Assembly: GCF_036669915.1 (NCBI RefSeq)
Contig: NC_089312.1
Location: forward strand, 31,101,330-31,165,329
DNA from: Pocillopora verrucosa
Taxonomy: Eukaryota; Cnidaria; Anthozoa; Scleractinia; Pocilloporidae
Direction: 5' to 3'
Length of the DNA stretch: 64,000 bases
Part shown: positions 33,644 to 45,629 of the stretch, one piece after another
Numbering within the stretch: the stretch's first letter is position 1
How the letters are laid out: every line of letters starts with the position of its first letter
Notes under the pieces: generated by a model
Told to the model about the DNA's origin: nothing
Seen by the model: the letters and a program-made list of their open reading frames with translations, nothing else
Database searches by the model: none
Position numbers and translations under genes: made by a program

Positions 33644-36220
33644 TATTGTGTGGTAAATCCATGAATGATTTGTACATGTACGACTGCAGAGCATTCTGGC
33701 CTTAATCTTAGTAGAAAAAGGTAAATACTGTCCATTTACTCCACCCTTTTAATTCAAGAGACAGGGAGTAAAAGGGTATAGGACTTTTTTTTTTGTCTGG
33801 TGATAAAATCCCTTCACTGTCTGCCACACATTTCTACTTTGGAGTTAAACCAACTGAAACCCATTGTTGTTCTTCCTTGTGCTTACTATCTTTCTTCTTG
33901 ACAGTGCAGTGAGAATGTGAGGAGAAATTACTTATTGTTTACTCCAAGGAGTGAAAGAGTTATCTGTAGCTGGCAATGAATCCAGATTGTGAGAAAGATA
34001 TGAGAAAATTTTTTTTTCTAGTCAGTTTTCCAATTTTTTTTTCTTCACTTCTTCTTCTAAATTGCTAAAAATTAGCTTACATGTTCTCCTAGCTGTCCAC
34101 TGATTGAATGTTAATTTGCTGGGAATTGCTGAAGTTAAGTTTTGCAGCTCTAATCGCTGGCTGAATGTTTTTTTTTTCCTGTTTTTGTGGATGCTAAACT
34201 GCACCATAGTGGTGAATTTCTTTGTACTAAGGGGGTTTGTAATTACTTATAAATGTTCTGACATTTAAAGACTGTTACTAGTGTACTCATTCAAACGATG
34301 TAGGCTATTAATCTCTTTTTCTAGTTAGTATTTTCAAACTAGACATTTTTACATGTGTATCTAAAGCAGTACAGCTTAACTGTACTGAGCATAAAATTGC
34401 TTCAAGTTGTGGAGCTTAAGTACTAGGGGAGTTTTCAAGTGTAAAGTGGTACATATTTTCACTTAATTTCTTATCTCTCTACATTCATGTTAATAGAAAT
34501 GTCCAATACACTTCTTGTTCTGTTCTTAGAACATTTATTAGGCAAACACTTAGCACACATCAAACATAAGTAAGAAAGCAAAACTTTGCACAAGTGATCG
34601 TAATTGTGATGTGAACAAGGTATGTGACCACACTGTCTAATGAATATCATTCTTAGAAAAAAAAGAAAACCTGTTTTATTCTAATTTTTAACTTAGGTGT
34701 TGCTAGGGAAGAAAAACTGGCAACTGGCTTAGAAAATTCCTTGAAAGGTGCACCATATTTTTGTACTGTGGTGATAGAGGAAATTCTTTAAAAATGGTAT
34801 ATGTTTCCAAACAAAGCAAAAATATTATTATATAGATAAACTAAAGTAGTTTAGAGGCAGTTTTCAGTAATTATGCTTGGATCTGTTTTGTTGTTATTGT
34901 CAACAAATTTATGTATTATAGGGTACTATACAGCTTAAATATATATATTGGACATTAAAAGATTCTTTCAAGAAGCTTTTTCATTCCATGTGTTTTTATG
35001 GTGTTCAAACAGAAGATATGCTGTTTATACCATGTAGACTTACCACAGCCTTCATTGCTAAAAGAAAGTCAGAGCTTCTGTCGTTATTAAAATTTATTAT
35101 TACAATCATTATTTTTATTCTTATTACAACATGGATAACACACAAAAAGAGTACAGAAATTACAAAAAGGAGCAAGTTAACAAAAATACAGAGTACCGGT
35201 ACACAAAAGAAAAAACTTACTCTAGAATCTCATGAAGCTTTGAGTAAATCTCTGATGCAATACCTGGCTTTAAATTCTTGTCTTTTTATGGCCCTTTGAC
35301 CCCAAAGCGTGACTGGCATCTAATTTCTCTTTACCATATCATCCTTAATCAAACATTTAGGTCATAAGAATAACAGAAATGATGGCTACCTAAATAAGCT
35401 TGATTGTTTAACAAATTATCTTCACCTGTTCATCACAGGAAATGTTTGGACAAAAGTATAAGGAAAATGCTTACTGATGTTAGGGTGTAGAGGGTTAAAA
35501 TAAAATGTACAATTTGCTTTTTGTTAATACAGTGAAACCTCTATAAGTGGACACCCTTGGGACCTTCCCAAGTGTCCACTTCATAGAGGTTTGTAAAATT
35601 GCACAATGTTTGTTAACGATTAACATTCAACTGTTACTCAGTACTGTGACAAAGTTCCATGTTGTTAATGAAGCTATCTAGAGTTCAAGTTCTCTAGAAG
35701 CTAACTAGAGTTCACGTTCATGATTTTTTGAGGGAAAGGAAAAGTGGAGTTTTCTACAAGAGGAATGAAGGGAAAACTTCAGACCACTTCTTCAAATAGA
35801 AATGCAGATCAAAATAAGACAATTCCCTTGGAGGTGTAACGGAATGACCAATTCACCATAGATAGCAAAAATTTGACATTAAGGCATTCAATTTTGTCAT
35901 TGAAAGGCTCAGGACAATTCATCCAGGTGTATGGTAAAATGAGCAAAGCAAAAGAAATTTACTGTCAATCTTGAACTTGATCACTCATTTTTGGTAAAAA
36001 AATATTTATTCAACCATTCGTCCATAGGTCATTCTATGGCCTATGATACAGTGGTATAGAGAGATCTAACCCCAATTATAATGTTCATTAAATTACTCTC
36101 AAAAAAATATTGCAAAATGGTTTTAAATACCAGACTGGAATTAAAAAAAAACAAAACACCTCCAGGAACATCACCTGGAGACAATCATTTGGGAAATTCT
36201 TGTTTTGTATTTAATTTTTT
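33644..36220. other. intergenic with repeat relics, no gene seen
   Basis: Includes a TAACCC-family relic at about 35297-35500 (ctgatgttagggtgtagagg near its end). A 62-bp pogo-like remnant lies at 35530-35591 (cagtgaaacctctataagtg … cacttcatagaggttt). Open frames are short and A/T-biased. Confidence 0.5.
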
Positions 36221-38935
36221 TTAGCTAAGATGTTCTGCATTGTATAAATAAAAGCACTCAACAAACTCTGGTAATTTTGTTTCCTTTTTCAAATATATTT
36301 TCAACTTTGATAGGCCAGTGTTTGGAGAAGTAAATGAAATTCTCCTTTTGGATCCTGGAGGAAACTTTGAGGGTAAATCATCCATACAGTGGAGCAGAAG
36401 CTGCCTTATGAGTCCACCATGAGAAACAGCCAGAATATTAGCTAGCTGTGACATCTTTTCTTGTTTTTGTGTGACACATTTTGAGGTCTGTGGCTCATCA
36501 ATGATTCTATCATTGACACAAATGTCATTCTGAATGGAACTGCTAGAGTCACTACAATGTGAAGTTCCAATTTCATGTATTATGGAGTTCAAAAACTTTG
36601 CTGCTCTTTCTTTGAGTTCAGCAACTGTTTCTCCCCCCTTTGGTGTAAATATGTTTGTCTTCATATTGTTCTCTGCTGCCATTTGTTTAAACCTCTGGTT
36701 GGATACTCCTTCTGCTACACCATAACCCTAGGAACAGAAATAGAAAAAAAATTATTGTAAAATGTTTTTCATAAACAATTTCTTGTCTATTTCTACTTGC
36801 TCACTTCAAATTGAGACAAAAAAGAGACTGTAAGCAGTTTAACTACAATGAATCTATTTCTCGATGACTACTTACTATGTTATCACGATGAACTATTTTC
36901 AATCAATATAGGAAACAATTTATCAAAGGACAAACAAACCAAGTGCAGACTCTGAGAGGGTGAAACAAGAAGATGGTATCTACAAATTTAATATTCAATT
37001 CTCACTCTCTCTCGCAGACGAGAATCCTCTACAATCTTCATTTGAGAGCAGCAATTATTTTGATTGATAATCTCCTCTGCAGTCTGAAAGATGCAAAAAG
37101 AAATTATATTTACCAGTCAGCTAGGATATAAAACTAACATTCACCCACCAGGTCAGATAACAACAAAAACAACTGACTAATTGAAAATAACAACTAGGAA
37201 AATGAGGTACTTCTCTGGAACCAGATAAATCCTTCTTCAGCTTTCAACAAGAAAAAATTTCCACAGGAACAGTCGTGGTAATTTTCATAAACTTTTCATC
37301 CACTCTCTACTGCTGCATGACCACTTCCACAACAAGGAAAAAATAGTTTGACATACCTTTCGAGCTCTTTTCAAATCACTTGAGTAAATGTGAGAGAAAA
37401 CTTCATCATTTAACTTGTTTCCAGCAAGTTGGGCTTGTTTTATACCTTCATCTGAGAGCAAAGTATCTGTCTGCCCTGCAAAATGATTAAGTCAACTTGT
37501 CATCAACACTAATGAAATTATAACTCAACCAGTCCAGATTTGTCACAATGAGAACTGAAACTTATCAACCACAAATAAAATATTTTCTCTCAACCATGAC
37601 TGGTCTTAAGACTGAATATCCAACACCTAAAACAGGGTAATATCCAAGTAACATTCCCAGTTTTCAGATATCACAGATGATTTGTAAAGAAAGTCTTCAT
37701 TTACATCTAATTAAGAATGGCAGAGCCCTTTAGTGTTGTTGCAAAAGAAGAAGTGTTGCTCATTTATAACACCATTTCAGTCATCACCATAAAGTTAACA
37801 TTCAATGCAGTAAACATTTTAATGCTAAGAATTTCATAAACTCCTGGTCTAACTCTTGTAAAAAAAAAAGTAATGGATAGCAAAAGCTATGACCTCCAAC
37901 CAAATGAAACTAATGCTTATACATTTAATCTTAGACGTAACATTTCATCAAAGCTCAAAGGAGAGATACACTCTTGAAATTTAAAACTGTTTGCTTCTTG
38001 TAGCAGATGTCAGAATTGACAGCTATCCAAGAACAATTTTATACCAAATGGAGGCTTCTGTTTCTCTCTGTAAGAAAAATGTTCAAAATAGTTTGATGAA
38101 GGGAACCTTTCAAGTTTGACAACAAAAAAACAGCCAATCAGGTTATTGTTTTTAATCAAAGCAACTATTTATAGGATTTACAATCACAGACATTCAGCAA
38201 GTTTTCACCTTGAATGATGTTTGCCTTGTTTTCTGGAGTTTCACCACTACAAAAAAAATTTCAGAGTATAAAGAATCAGACAATAACATATAATGTAGTG
38301 TTTATCATGTTAAATTACATTGCTCATCTATATATCAAATCTCGGTTCTGTCCCTCTGGTAATCATTATCCCAATCAGTTCATTATCGAGGCTCTATAGT
38401 AAATAAATAAAATTTTAAAGAAGTAAGGAAGAGAGAAAAGCTCAATTTTTATCAGAAGTGATAAGGATCTATAAAATTTTCGAAAGGAGGTCACTTATTT
38501 CCTCCACAAAACCCTGAAAACAACATTTTTTTAACCAGACAAAAACCGAGCAAATTGCAAAGAACTACAAATCATCACAAAGATCAGCCATGTTTGTTGG
38601 ATTACGACACGTCACAGTAACATCTAATTAAAAATAAAATGTTCAGACAATGATTGTATGCGAAGCGTATTTCCCTCTTAAAGGGTTTTTAATGCAGCTA
38701 CATGTCCCATAAATTTTATGCCTTAAAATCATGTGAAAGAGAAAAACAGACGTCCGATCGAGCTGTCCTAGGATGAAAAGCACGTTCAGACGGTCAACTC
38801 CACTAACTACAATTTTTGTTTGCTTATTTCAGTTCAAACAAAGGTTATGAGAGAGAAGTTAACTACTCACTGTCTGACAAGGGTTAGAAGAATAAATGCC
38901 GAGCAGCTATCCCCTGCATCAGTTGCGTCCGCCAT
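36221..38935 (-). CDS. TIGAR: fructose-2,6-bisphosphatase TIGAR
   Basis: Histidine-phosphatase superfamily enzyme that lowers fructose-2,6-bisphosphate, diverting glucose to the pentose-phosphate pathway. Its natural substrate range is debated (2,3-bisphosphoglycerate is also reported). Exons in transcript order: 38871-38935, 38209-38246, 37357-37475, 37006-37083, 36221-36727. Phases agree and give 268 codons against about 270 in the human protein. The catalytic RHGE motif spans the first intron (H22 is the phospho-acceptor type His). Then come GQTDTLLSDEGIKQAQ, FSHIYSSDLKRARKTAEEI, DSRLRERGYGVAEG, FTPKGGETVAELKER and AVSHGG (second catalytic His203), plus TSPNTG near the C-terminus. The insert between about 155 and 190 is Ser/acidic-rich, as in other TIGARs. 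The ATG at 38935 is the only one in frame before RHG. Confidence 0.93.
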
Positions 38936-40985
38936 TTTGCTCAACGATACTTAATGGCAACGAAACATCTGTCCCACCCGTGCCTCCCCTCCACCACCAC
39001 CACCACTACCCCGATCAAAATAAAATAGATTTGTGCGGTAGAGGTACCCTGGGTAAATTTCGGTTGTTGCGTGGAAAGGTTTTCATTCCTTTTTTTTCCT
39101 CTTTTTTTTCTTTTTTCCTCTGTTTGGGTGATGAGAAAATTGAACTCTTTCACTATTTCTTGGCTTCATCATCCATTACTTTTATTTATTTTGTTGTGTT
39201 TTGTTTGGTTTTTATGTTTTTTCTTTTTCAAAATTTTCTACTACAAGAATCACTGTGGCATTTGATACATAAATAGTAAAAATAGTAAAAATAGTCACTT
39301 ACTTCCTGTTATTAAGGGCTATAAATAACTACCTGTCAAATTCAAGATCAACCTAGGTTTTGCATGCTCATGAGCCAAGTTCTGCTCGGTTCAACATCTT
39401 GGGCAACAACTCTGCATTCTAAGAAACAGCTTTATCTCTTAAATCAATCATCAATGCACCCTAAAAATGATCTTGTATCTCATCCTGTAAATGAGAATTG
39501 TTCCTTCAAGTACTGCATTTCTACAAAAATCACTGTGGTCCCAATCCTTCTTTTCAGTGGTAGCTGAAATCTTCAAGAGGGCAAGACTCCATCAGTTTTG
39601 CATGTAAGGTAATTGTGTCTTGTTTGCAAAATTGATACATGGACTTAAAATTTCCCACCCTGGTATTGTTTTTAAGATTGTTTTGACAATTTAAATATTA
39701 TATATCAGGACCCAGAAGGATGGTAGGTTCAGTCAATACTTTATCACATGACTATAACTAAGGTGCCTATCCACCAATTTCGGTCAAACTTTTCAGTTGC
39801 TAAAAATTAAATAAAATTAAGTTAGATTGCTTCATTCTAAATGGCTGATAACCTTGAATGACCTGCAGTTGCATCCTAAACCACTATACCACTCTGGGCA
39901 ACATCCTGTAAAAAAGGAAATATGTTATAGCTGTTTATCATGACCCTTGGCGATCTGCCAGATGGTGTTTGACAACAAAAAAACTGCTCTGCCAGATTTT
40001 CTTCTCAAAATTCAACATCTCAACATGCAGTCATTCAAGCATCCCTTTATTCAAACTACTTATATGCTTGCAAAAGGCTTGTAAATGAGATCAGTATACC
40101 ATGATTTTCTCTCAGCAGTCTGGGAAGGTTGCCAAGGATTTGTAAAGAAATCTACAGAGATAACATGTCTGAATTCACCTGGCAAGTGTAGACATTCTCC
40201 AGATATGCTTAATTAAGAATGTTGGAGAAAAGCCTACAGACCTCAACTTGTCCCTAATGCCCGTGGCACCATACCGTTCATAGTCCAAAAGGCAAAGTTA
40301 AATTTAAGCCCCACAGTCACAAGAAAATCTGCTGATTTACATATCAAAACTACCTCTCTCCCGCATGTGCATTTTGACTCTGTTGTTTGGAAACATTCCT
40401 CAGAGAATTACAGCATTGATTGAAAGAAACGCTAATGCCATTTACGGATACAACTATTCTTTAGGTCAACAGCCTAGTCTGTAGATAAGTACCTACAACT
40501 CTTAAAAATGCATTCCACAGAAAAGTGAATTGTGTTTACAAAATATTGGACCAAAGACGATATTTATTCAGTCGCGACCCATTACCCTCTTCGAGGAAAC
40601 CGCATACACCAAAGATTTTGAAGAGCGATGCATACATTTGACGCTGTCGTGTGACGAATTAATAGCTTTGCCGCTGGCGCGGAAGATGACTTATTTATAA
40701 GTTGTCGCGATAGACAACTTATAAATCGATTTTTAAACAAAACAACTTGATCAAAGTAGTGACATTATTTCCCACAAATACATAAACCAGTCATCAAATT
40801 GACGCTCTAAAATATATGACGATGTTTACTTCTATATATTAATCTATATAAAACTGGCTGGTCAAACGCAGCAAAGATGGGGCGAATATTTAAATTCCTC
40901 CAGCCTCTCAATCCAAGATATGCCGTGGTATCTTGACTGGCAGCGAATGCAAAACAGGTCAAAGCTAGTCAAAGATATCTTCGCA
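38936..40985. other. intergenic between TIGAR and the first WH1 gene
   Basis: CT-rich tract at about 39080-39245 and a (CCA)n-like tract at about 38990-39010. No gene is supported; ORFs here are low complexity. Confidence 0.4.
40694..40725. other. perfect 13-bp stem / 6-nt loop inverted repeat
   Basis: tttataagttgtc, loop gcgata, gacaacttataaa. It lies about 260 bp beyond the stop of the minus-strand WH1 gene, so it could sit in that transcript's 3' UTR. It could also be a small cruciform of no function. Confidence 0.6.
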
Positions 40986-41708
40986 CTACCTTCTCTTCGA
41001 CATACTAAAAGCTCTTCTAATGTGAGCGGGTCTGCTGAGTTCTCCGTTCAAGGTCTTTCCTTTGTCTTTGTCCTTTTTACTTTTGGATTTTTCTCCTTCG
41101 CCGATTTGTGTGGCCGACGTTATACTTGTAACATGGCTAAACAGACATGGCGTTGATATCTCAACTTTTTTTAGCTTGCGGAACTTTTTTAAACGTTCCC
41201 TGTTTGTAGTCGTGGGAAGTTTATTCAATTCCGGAGCCGAAACAGACGACAGGATTTCTTGCACTGCAGCTTCGACCTCTTTTAAGAAAACATTGGCAGA
41301 TTCCTCACAATTAAAGCGAAACCCCGCCATGGACCCGTCCCCATTAGAGAGCATCAACGTATGAAAGTTCTTTTGTTGTTCGTGGTAGTTAGAGTTCGAA
41401 GTGAGGGTTTCTTTCCAAGTCGCAAAGCCGCTATCTCTCTCTACTAAACTCACATGCACTCCTTTAGGATTCCTCGCTCCACAGTCTCCAGTGCTGATGA
41501 CTAACACAGGCACTCCACTTCGCTCAAGGGTCCATTGATTCGAAGGACGATCGATGCTTGGCGGTTGCCAAAGATAAAGGCTTGCTGTTGTTCCGCACAC
41601 CACAACGCGGTTCGATAAACAAGATAACGAAAGTTTGATCTTGAAAATATCTTTGTCCGATAAACGTTCGCTCAAGGCATTGTCACTAAGCGTCGTCCTC
41701 ATGGACAT
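40986..41708 (-). CDS. WH1-domain protein with CRIB-like motif, WASP-related, no VCA
   Basis: Intronless frame of 240 codons. Residues about 20-152 look like the WH1/EVH1 domain of WASP: VVVCGTTASLYLWQ, W59 before SGVPVLVI, TWKETL at 97-102, FHTL at 115-118 and a C-terminal helix ANVFLKEVEAAVQEIL. A basic segment (KKFRKLKK) then leads into ISTPCLFSH (184-192). This matches the start of a Cdc42/Rac-binding CRIB motif (I-S-x-P-x-x-F-x-H) but lacks the following H-V-G. The tail is Lys-rich (KSKSKKDKDKGK) and ends RPAHIRRAFSMSKRR. WASP proteins continue into proline-rich and actin/Arp2/3-binding VCA regions; none is present here. The likely role is adaptor or competitor in Cdc42/WASP signalling, by inference. 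The WH1 call is fairly safe, the CRIB call less so. Confidence 0.65.
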   Translation of the reverse strand: MSMRTTLSDNALSERLSDKDIFKIKLSLSCLSNRVVVCGTTASLYLWQPPSIDRPSNQWTLERSGVPVLVISTGDCGARNPKGVHVSLVERDSGFATWKETLTSNSNYHEQQKNFHTLMLSNGDGSMAGFRFNCEESANVFLKEVEAAVQEILSSVSAPELNKLPTTTNRERLKKFRKLKKVEISTPCLFSHVTSITSATQIGEGEKSKSKKDKDKGKTLNGELSRPAHIRRAFSMSKRR

Positions 41709-44700
41709 GACTGATCGAAAACAGCGAATTCCAATAAGACGTGACCGACGGAGACTTCAAATTAAAAACAGTTCAATTTAAAATACAGACACTGTAGGCA
41801 ATGCACACCTCCGACTGACATCAACCGAAAAATTAGTAGCACCTCAAAGTTGTCACTTGATAATGCACCATTTTGAGTGAGAGAGCGCCCTTGTGACAAA
41901 TTCTCCGTTACTTTCTGTCGCTACAACTGAAGAAACCCTCTTTACGGAAAACATTCATTTACAATAGAGTACAAATGAAGAAGCTTAGTCACAGGAGTAT
42001 GACGTCACGGCCTTTTTTGCTTTCGACGGATGTGACTGGGTGCGGTGAACTTCCGGTACAATCGCCTGAGTTGTGAGTCCCCAGACAGGACAACGAAAGG
42101 TTACGAGGATCGCAGATGGGTAAAATCAGGAGAAAAAGAGATAAAAAAATTTTTTTCCAAAATGAAATAAATCAGGAGGATTTTATTAAAGGGGCAGAAA
42201 AGTATGACATACCAGAGGATCATAGAGGGTCATTCCTCCTTGCATAGAACGTAAATGAAAGGAATGGAAAAGAAAATGAACCAACTAGTTGCTCCACTTG
42301 CAATTTAACTAATCATATCACAAAACGTAACTTTAGCTTCTCTCCAGAGAGACGAAAAGTGGATCTGAATTCCCGTAAGCCGGATAGCGTAAATCATCCC
42401 TGGTGTTATGGCATGGCTCTGTAAATGTTTTAAAAAGAGATATCAACGGGGCTAGGATGGGATTATGTTAGAGAGGACTGGCGGCAAGCAATAAAGAAAG
42501 CATAGATCAAATTACAGAGGGCGACTGGACACTACAAGTAGATTCTTGTACTCTTATCAATCACACATCATTTCAAAATGATTGTGCATTTCGAGGCTTG
42601 ATCATTTGTTGCGTATTCATCTGAAATTAACTTTAAAAGCTTCTCTAGCAAGTATTTCACGGCTTGAATTTCTGATTGGTACCTCAATCTCGGTAATTAG
42701 GAAAACTGTGAGCTTCGTGTGATAGGTAGTGTCCTTGAATAAATAAACGAGAATTTTTCGAGCTAAATGAAAGGCGTATTGTGTTTATCATCCATCACAT
42801 ATTCTTTATTCGAATTTTTACCATTTTCATGTTTCATGCGCAGTTGCGGAAATAAGATTTTGTTCCTGTGACAACTAAATGAAAAAAAGACGGATGGCAT
42901 CACAGAGGAAAATTCTGCTGCATCACTGAATGGAAAGTTGCCAATCTTTACGTTCTCTAATAACCACAAATCTGCTCTTTGACGAAGAATATTTTGATAC
43001 ATTTCGCTTATTTTTTTACCGTCCGGAACTCCATACTGATAGGACGGATGACATGCCGTAAACAAGTAAATGCAAAAAGTTTACAAGTTTTATGTGAGCC
43101 GGAAATTTGTGCTGTCAGATAATTTGACCGAACAACGCCTGATCAAGTGTCATGTCTCGTGGCAGTATTGGCGTAAATCAGGTAAATTTCACAAAGTAAA
43201 TACTGTTCTGATCAGCTTCGCTATTTGATTTTGGTAAAAATCGGGTAACTTTCTTTCTTTATTTTGCAATGTCGTCTGTTGTTTGCTTGTTTAGCTGTTT
43301 GTTATTTCTGGCGCCTTCTCTCGTCTCTTCACACCTCCTGGGTTCCTGGTCTCGCCGTCCCGAAAGCTTGTGGCTATCGTCGATATTTTTCAGTCTCTTG
43401 TTCAGTGAATTTCATTTCCGATCCCTCTTAGTTAAAGTGAGTATTTGACTGGAGATCATTGAAACTAGCCAAATCTGAGTCAGTTCACAATGTTGTTCGT
43501 CTTTCAGTAAAAGCATCCGGTGTTGATATAGCTAAAATGGTTCGTGTCGACATTTTACTCAAACGGAAACGATACACAAACAGAAAAATAGTTCACTGAA
43601 GATGAAGCGCTTGAATCATTTTGATAATGAACATGTAAAGAATTTTGACGAGAGTCTTGACAAACCTGTCGTTAACCAAGGTGTTTTGTTGAATTTTAAT
43701 GTTTCCGAGGTTATTCTATATAAGTTACTTAATCAGCAACTATTTAATACAAAGGTTTCCTTATCAGCTCATTTCCCATTCAGGTCGAGTGTCCCCTAAG
43801 TACTCTCCTCACCACAGCACTTGGTCCGATATATTACGAAACTCGAACTTGAATTTTCTCAGACTGTTTAAGTCCTTCGACATTTATTATTACCCAAAAT
43901 CTCGTCGAAAACTGCAGTACTGTTTTCGAAGAGGAATCGTGAATTGCCCTCGGTTGATTTGACCTCAAAGTTTATCTTTCACATGCCAAAGCTAAGTCAT
44001 CACTTACCACAAAGATAGCCTATAAGGAAAGCCACCCACTGGTGACCACATTTTATTGTTTTGGAAGCCGGCACCGGACATGTGTCACTGATGAAGTACT
44101 GAGGTTTGGGGCGACGTAATTATGTAGAAACTTCCTGCGAATAAATGCATGCAATTTATCCCAGGAAAATTTTTCGAGAGGAAAATTACATTTTATGAAA
44201 CCGGATTCGAAATTGGGATGTCGGGATAAGATTCCCAGTGGTTAGAACCTGTTGAAATCTGTTTACGGTATCTTTTGACTTGTAAATAAATGACTAATTA
44301 GAGGTAATTATTCATCAATACAGAATTGGTCTGTTTAAAGTCTGTGATTTTACGCAGTGTTGAGTCCAATATTAGCTCGACTACACTAAGGAGACACGTC
44401 TGAGAATTAAATACCAGCAGCTTTATTTTTCTCAATAAATTAACTTGAGGAAAGAATTTCTGTACACAATCTGAAACTGATCTAATCTTTCTGTAGATAT
44501 TATAAATCCTTTCTTAATTGCTCAGTTAATCTTTTCTGCATTATGAAGTCTTCTAGGTTTCCATTCACGCAGAGTTTAACATGATCATATTTTGAATATT
44601 AAATTTCACGCCGTCGACAACCCAATGTACTCCTTAACAAATCAAAGCTCTTGAACTTACATCAGTACCGTCACAACATATTTCATGGCAGCGTTTAAAA

Positions 44701-44753
44701 TTTCTGTCGTTCATATTTAGCGTTTCTATTTTTCCTAAGGGATTTCAACTTAT
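41709..44753. other. spacer between the two WH1 genes
   Basis: No convincing gene. A 100-codon minus-strand frame at 42763-43065 (MFTACHPSYQYGVPDGKK…) resembles no family I know. A short plus-strand frame at 43602-43799 is also unsupported. Confidence 0.35.
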
Positions 44754-45629
44754 TTAAAGTTCGGTTGTACATAAATCGGTGACCATCAAGTCTCTTTTCT
44801 TAAACACAGGTTCTGTACATCGCCTAACCAAACTTAAACTGCGGTGTACGGGCCGCGGTTGGCAGGTGAAAAGTTTGTTGGATGGGTTTTCAAAGCGGCT
44901 GATGTCGTTCATGGTTTTCTCGCACCCCTCAGTTATAGAGACGAGACGTCGATTGTTTTCTTGCGACGCAGTCTTTCCTTCAAACAGTGTTGCTGTTTGT
45001 CGTTCGGCTAATTGTCGTCCTTCGGTGCTGAACACTTGCTGTATCTGAATATTCGATAAGGCAACTGTACACCTTTCAAAAGCAGATTCGTGAGCGCGAG
45101 GATGCCTTGGTCTCGGGGCGACATTGAACGAGTGTGACCTTGAAGCCGGCTTATGTCCAGATACTTTTGATGCATCTTTACTGAGCGATTTTGATTGAGA
45201 AGAAAACACGCTCAGAGCCCGAAGAACAAGTCTCGCAATTGTTTCATTTTCGTAGCGAATCCCGGCCTTTTCATTAAAGTTTTTAGTACTATTAAAAGTG
45301 TGAAAAGTTGGCTGAGGTGACTCGATCCTTGTTAAGTCTGCAACTACCGTCTCTTTCCACACAACTGCGCGTGTTTTCAGGGAGGTCAAACAGACTTCAA
45401 TCCTTTGGCCAAGGCTGTCGGTATTGTAGATTAAAGCAATTACTCCTCGGCCGACAGTACTCCATTTCTCTTTAGTTGGTCGTCGTAGAATGCTGAGCCG
45501 AATCTTGTAAACTAATACCTCAGCCAAGCATGGGGCAATAACAATTTTATGACGAGGTGTGAGTGTCTTAGCCAAAGACTCTCTAATTCGTTGGATGTCT
45601 TCGTCAGTCAAAACCATCGTAGGCTTCAT
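44754..45629 (-). CDS. second WH1-domain protein, diverged paralogue
   Basis: Intronless frame of 291 codons. Residues about 25-142 follow the same pattern as the WH1 protein 3 kb away: KIVIAPCLAEVLVYKI, W56 before GRGVIALIYNT, VVWKETVV around 89-96, FHTF at 109-112, and a final helix TIARLVLRALSVF. No CRIB-like segment is visible. The region from 143 to 291 is Ser/Arg-rich and probably disordered; it contains RPVHRSLSLVRR, reminiscent of the RPAHIRRAFSMSKRR end of its neighbour. The shared orientation, lack of introns, fold and C-terminal motif suggest tandem duplication. Function unknown; a cytoskeletal adaptor role is inference. Confidence 0.55.
   Translation of the reverse strand: MKPTMVLTDEDIQRIRESLAKTLTPRHKIVIAPCLAEVLVYKIRLSILRRPTKEKWSTVGRGVIALIYNTDSLGQRIEVCLTSLKTRAVVWKETVVADLTRIESPQPTFHTFNSTKNFNEKAGIRYENETIARLVLRALSVFSSQSKSLSKDASKVSGHKPASRSHSFNVAPRPRHPRAHESAFERCTVALSNIQIQQVFSTEGRQLAERQTATLFEGKTASQENNRRLVSITEGCEKTMNDISRFENPSNKLFTCQPRPVHRSLSLVRRCTEPVFKKRDLMVTDLCTTEL

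Noticed and set aside
34988-35299. 103-codon frame MCFYGVQTEDMLF…
   Set aside because: Low-complexity Ile/Thr/Lys-rich, no domain, in repeat-laden intergenic DNA.
38896-39276. 126-codon plus-strand frame across the TIGAR start
   Set aside because: Antisense to TIGAR exon 1, and the rest is a CT-rich low-complexity tract translating to Phe/Leu runs.
42763-43065. 100-codon minus-strand frame between the WH1 genes
   Set aside because: No family similarity and the length is compatible with chance in this composition.
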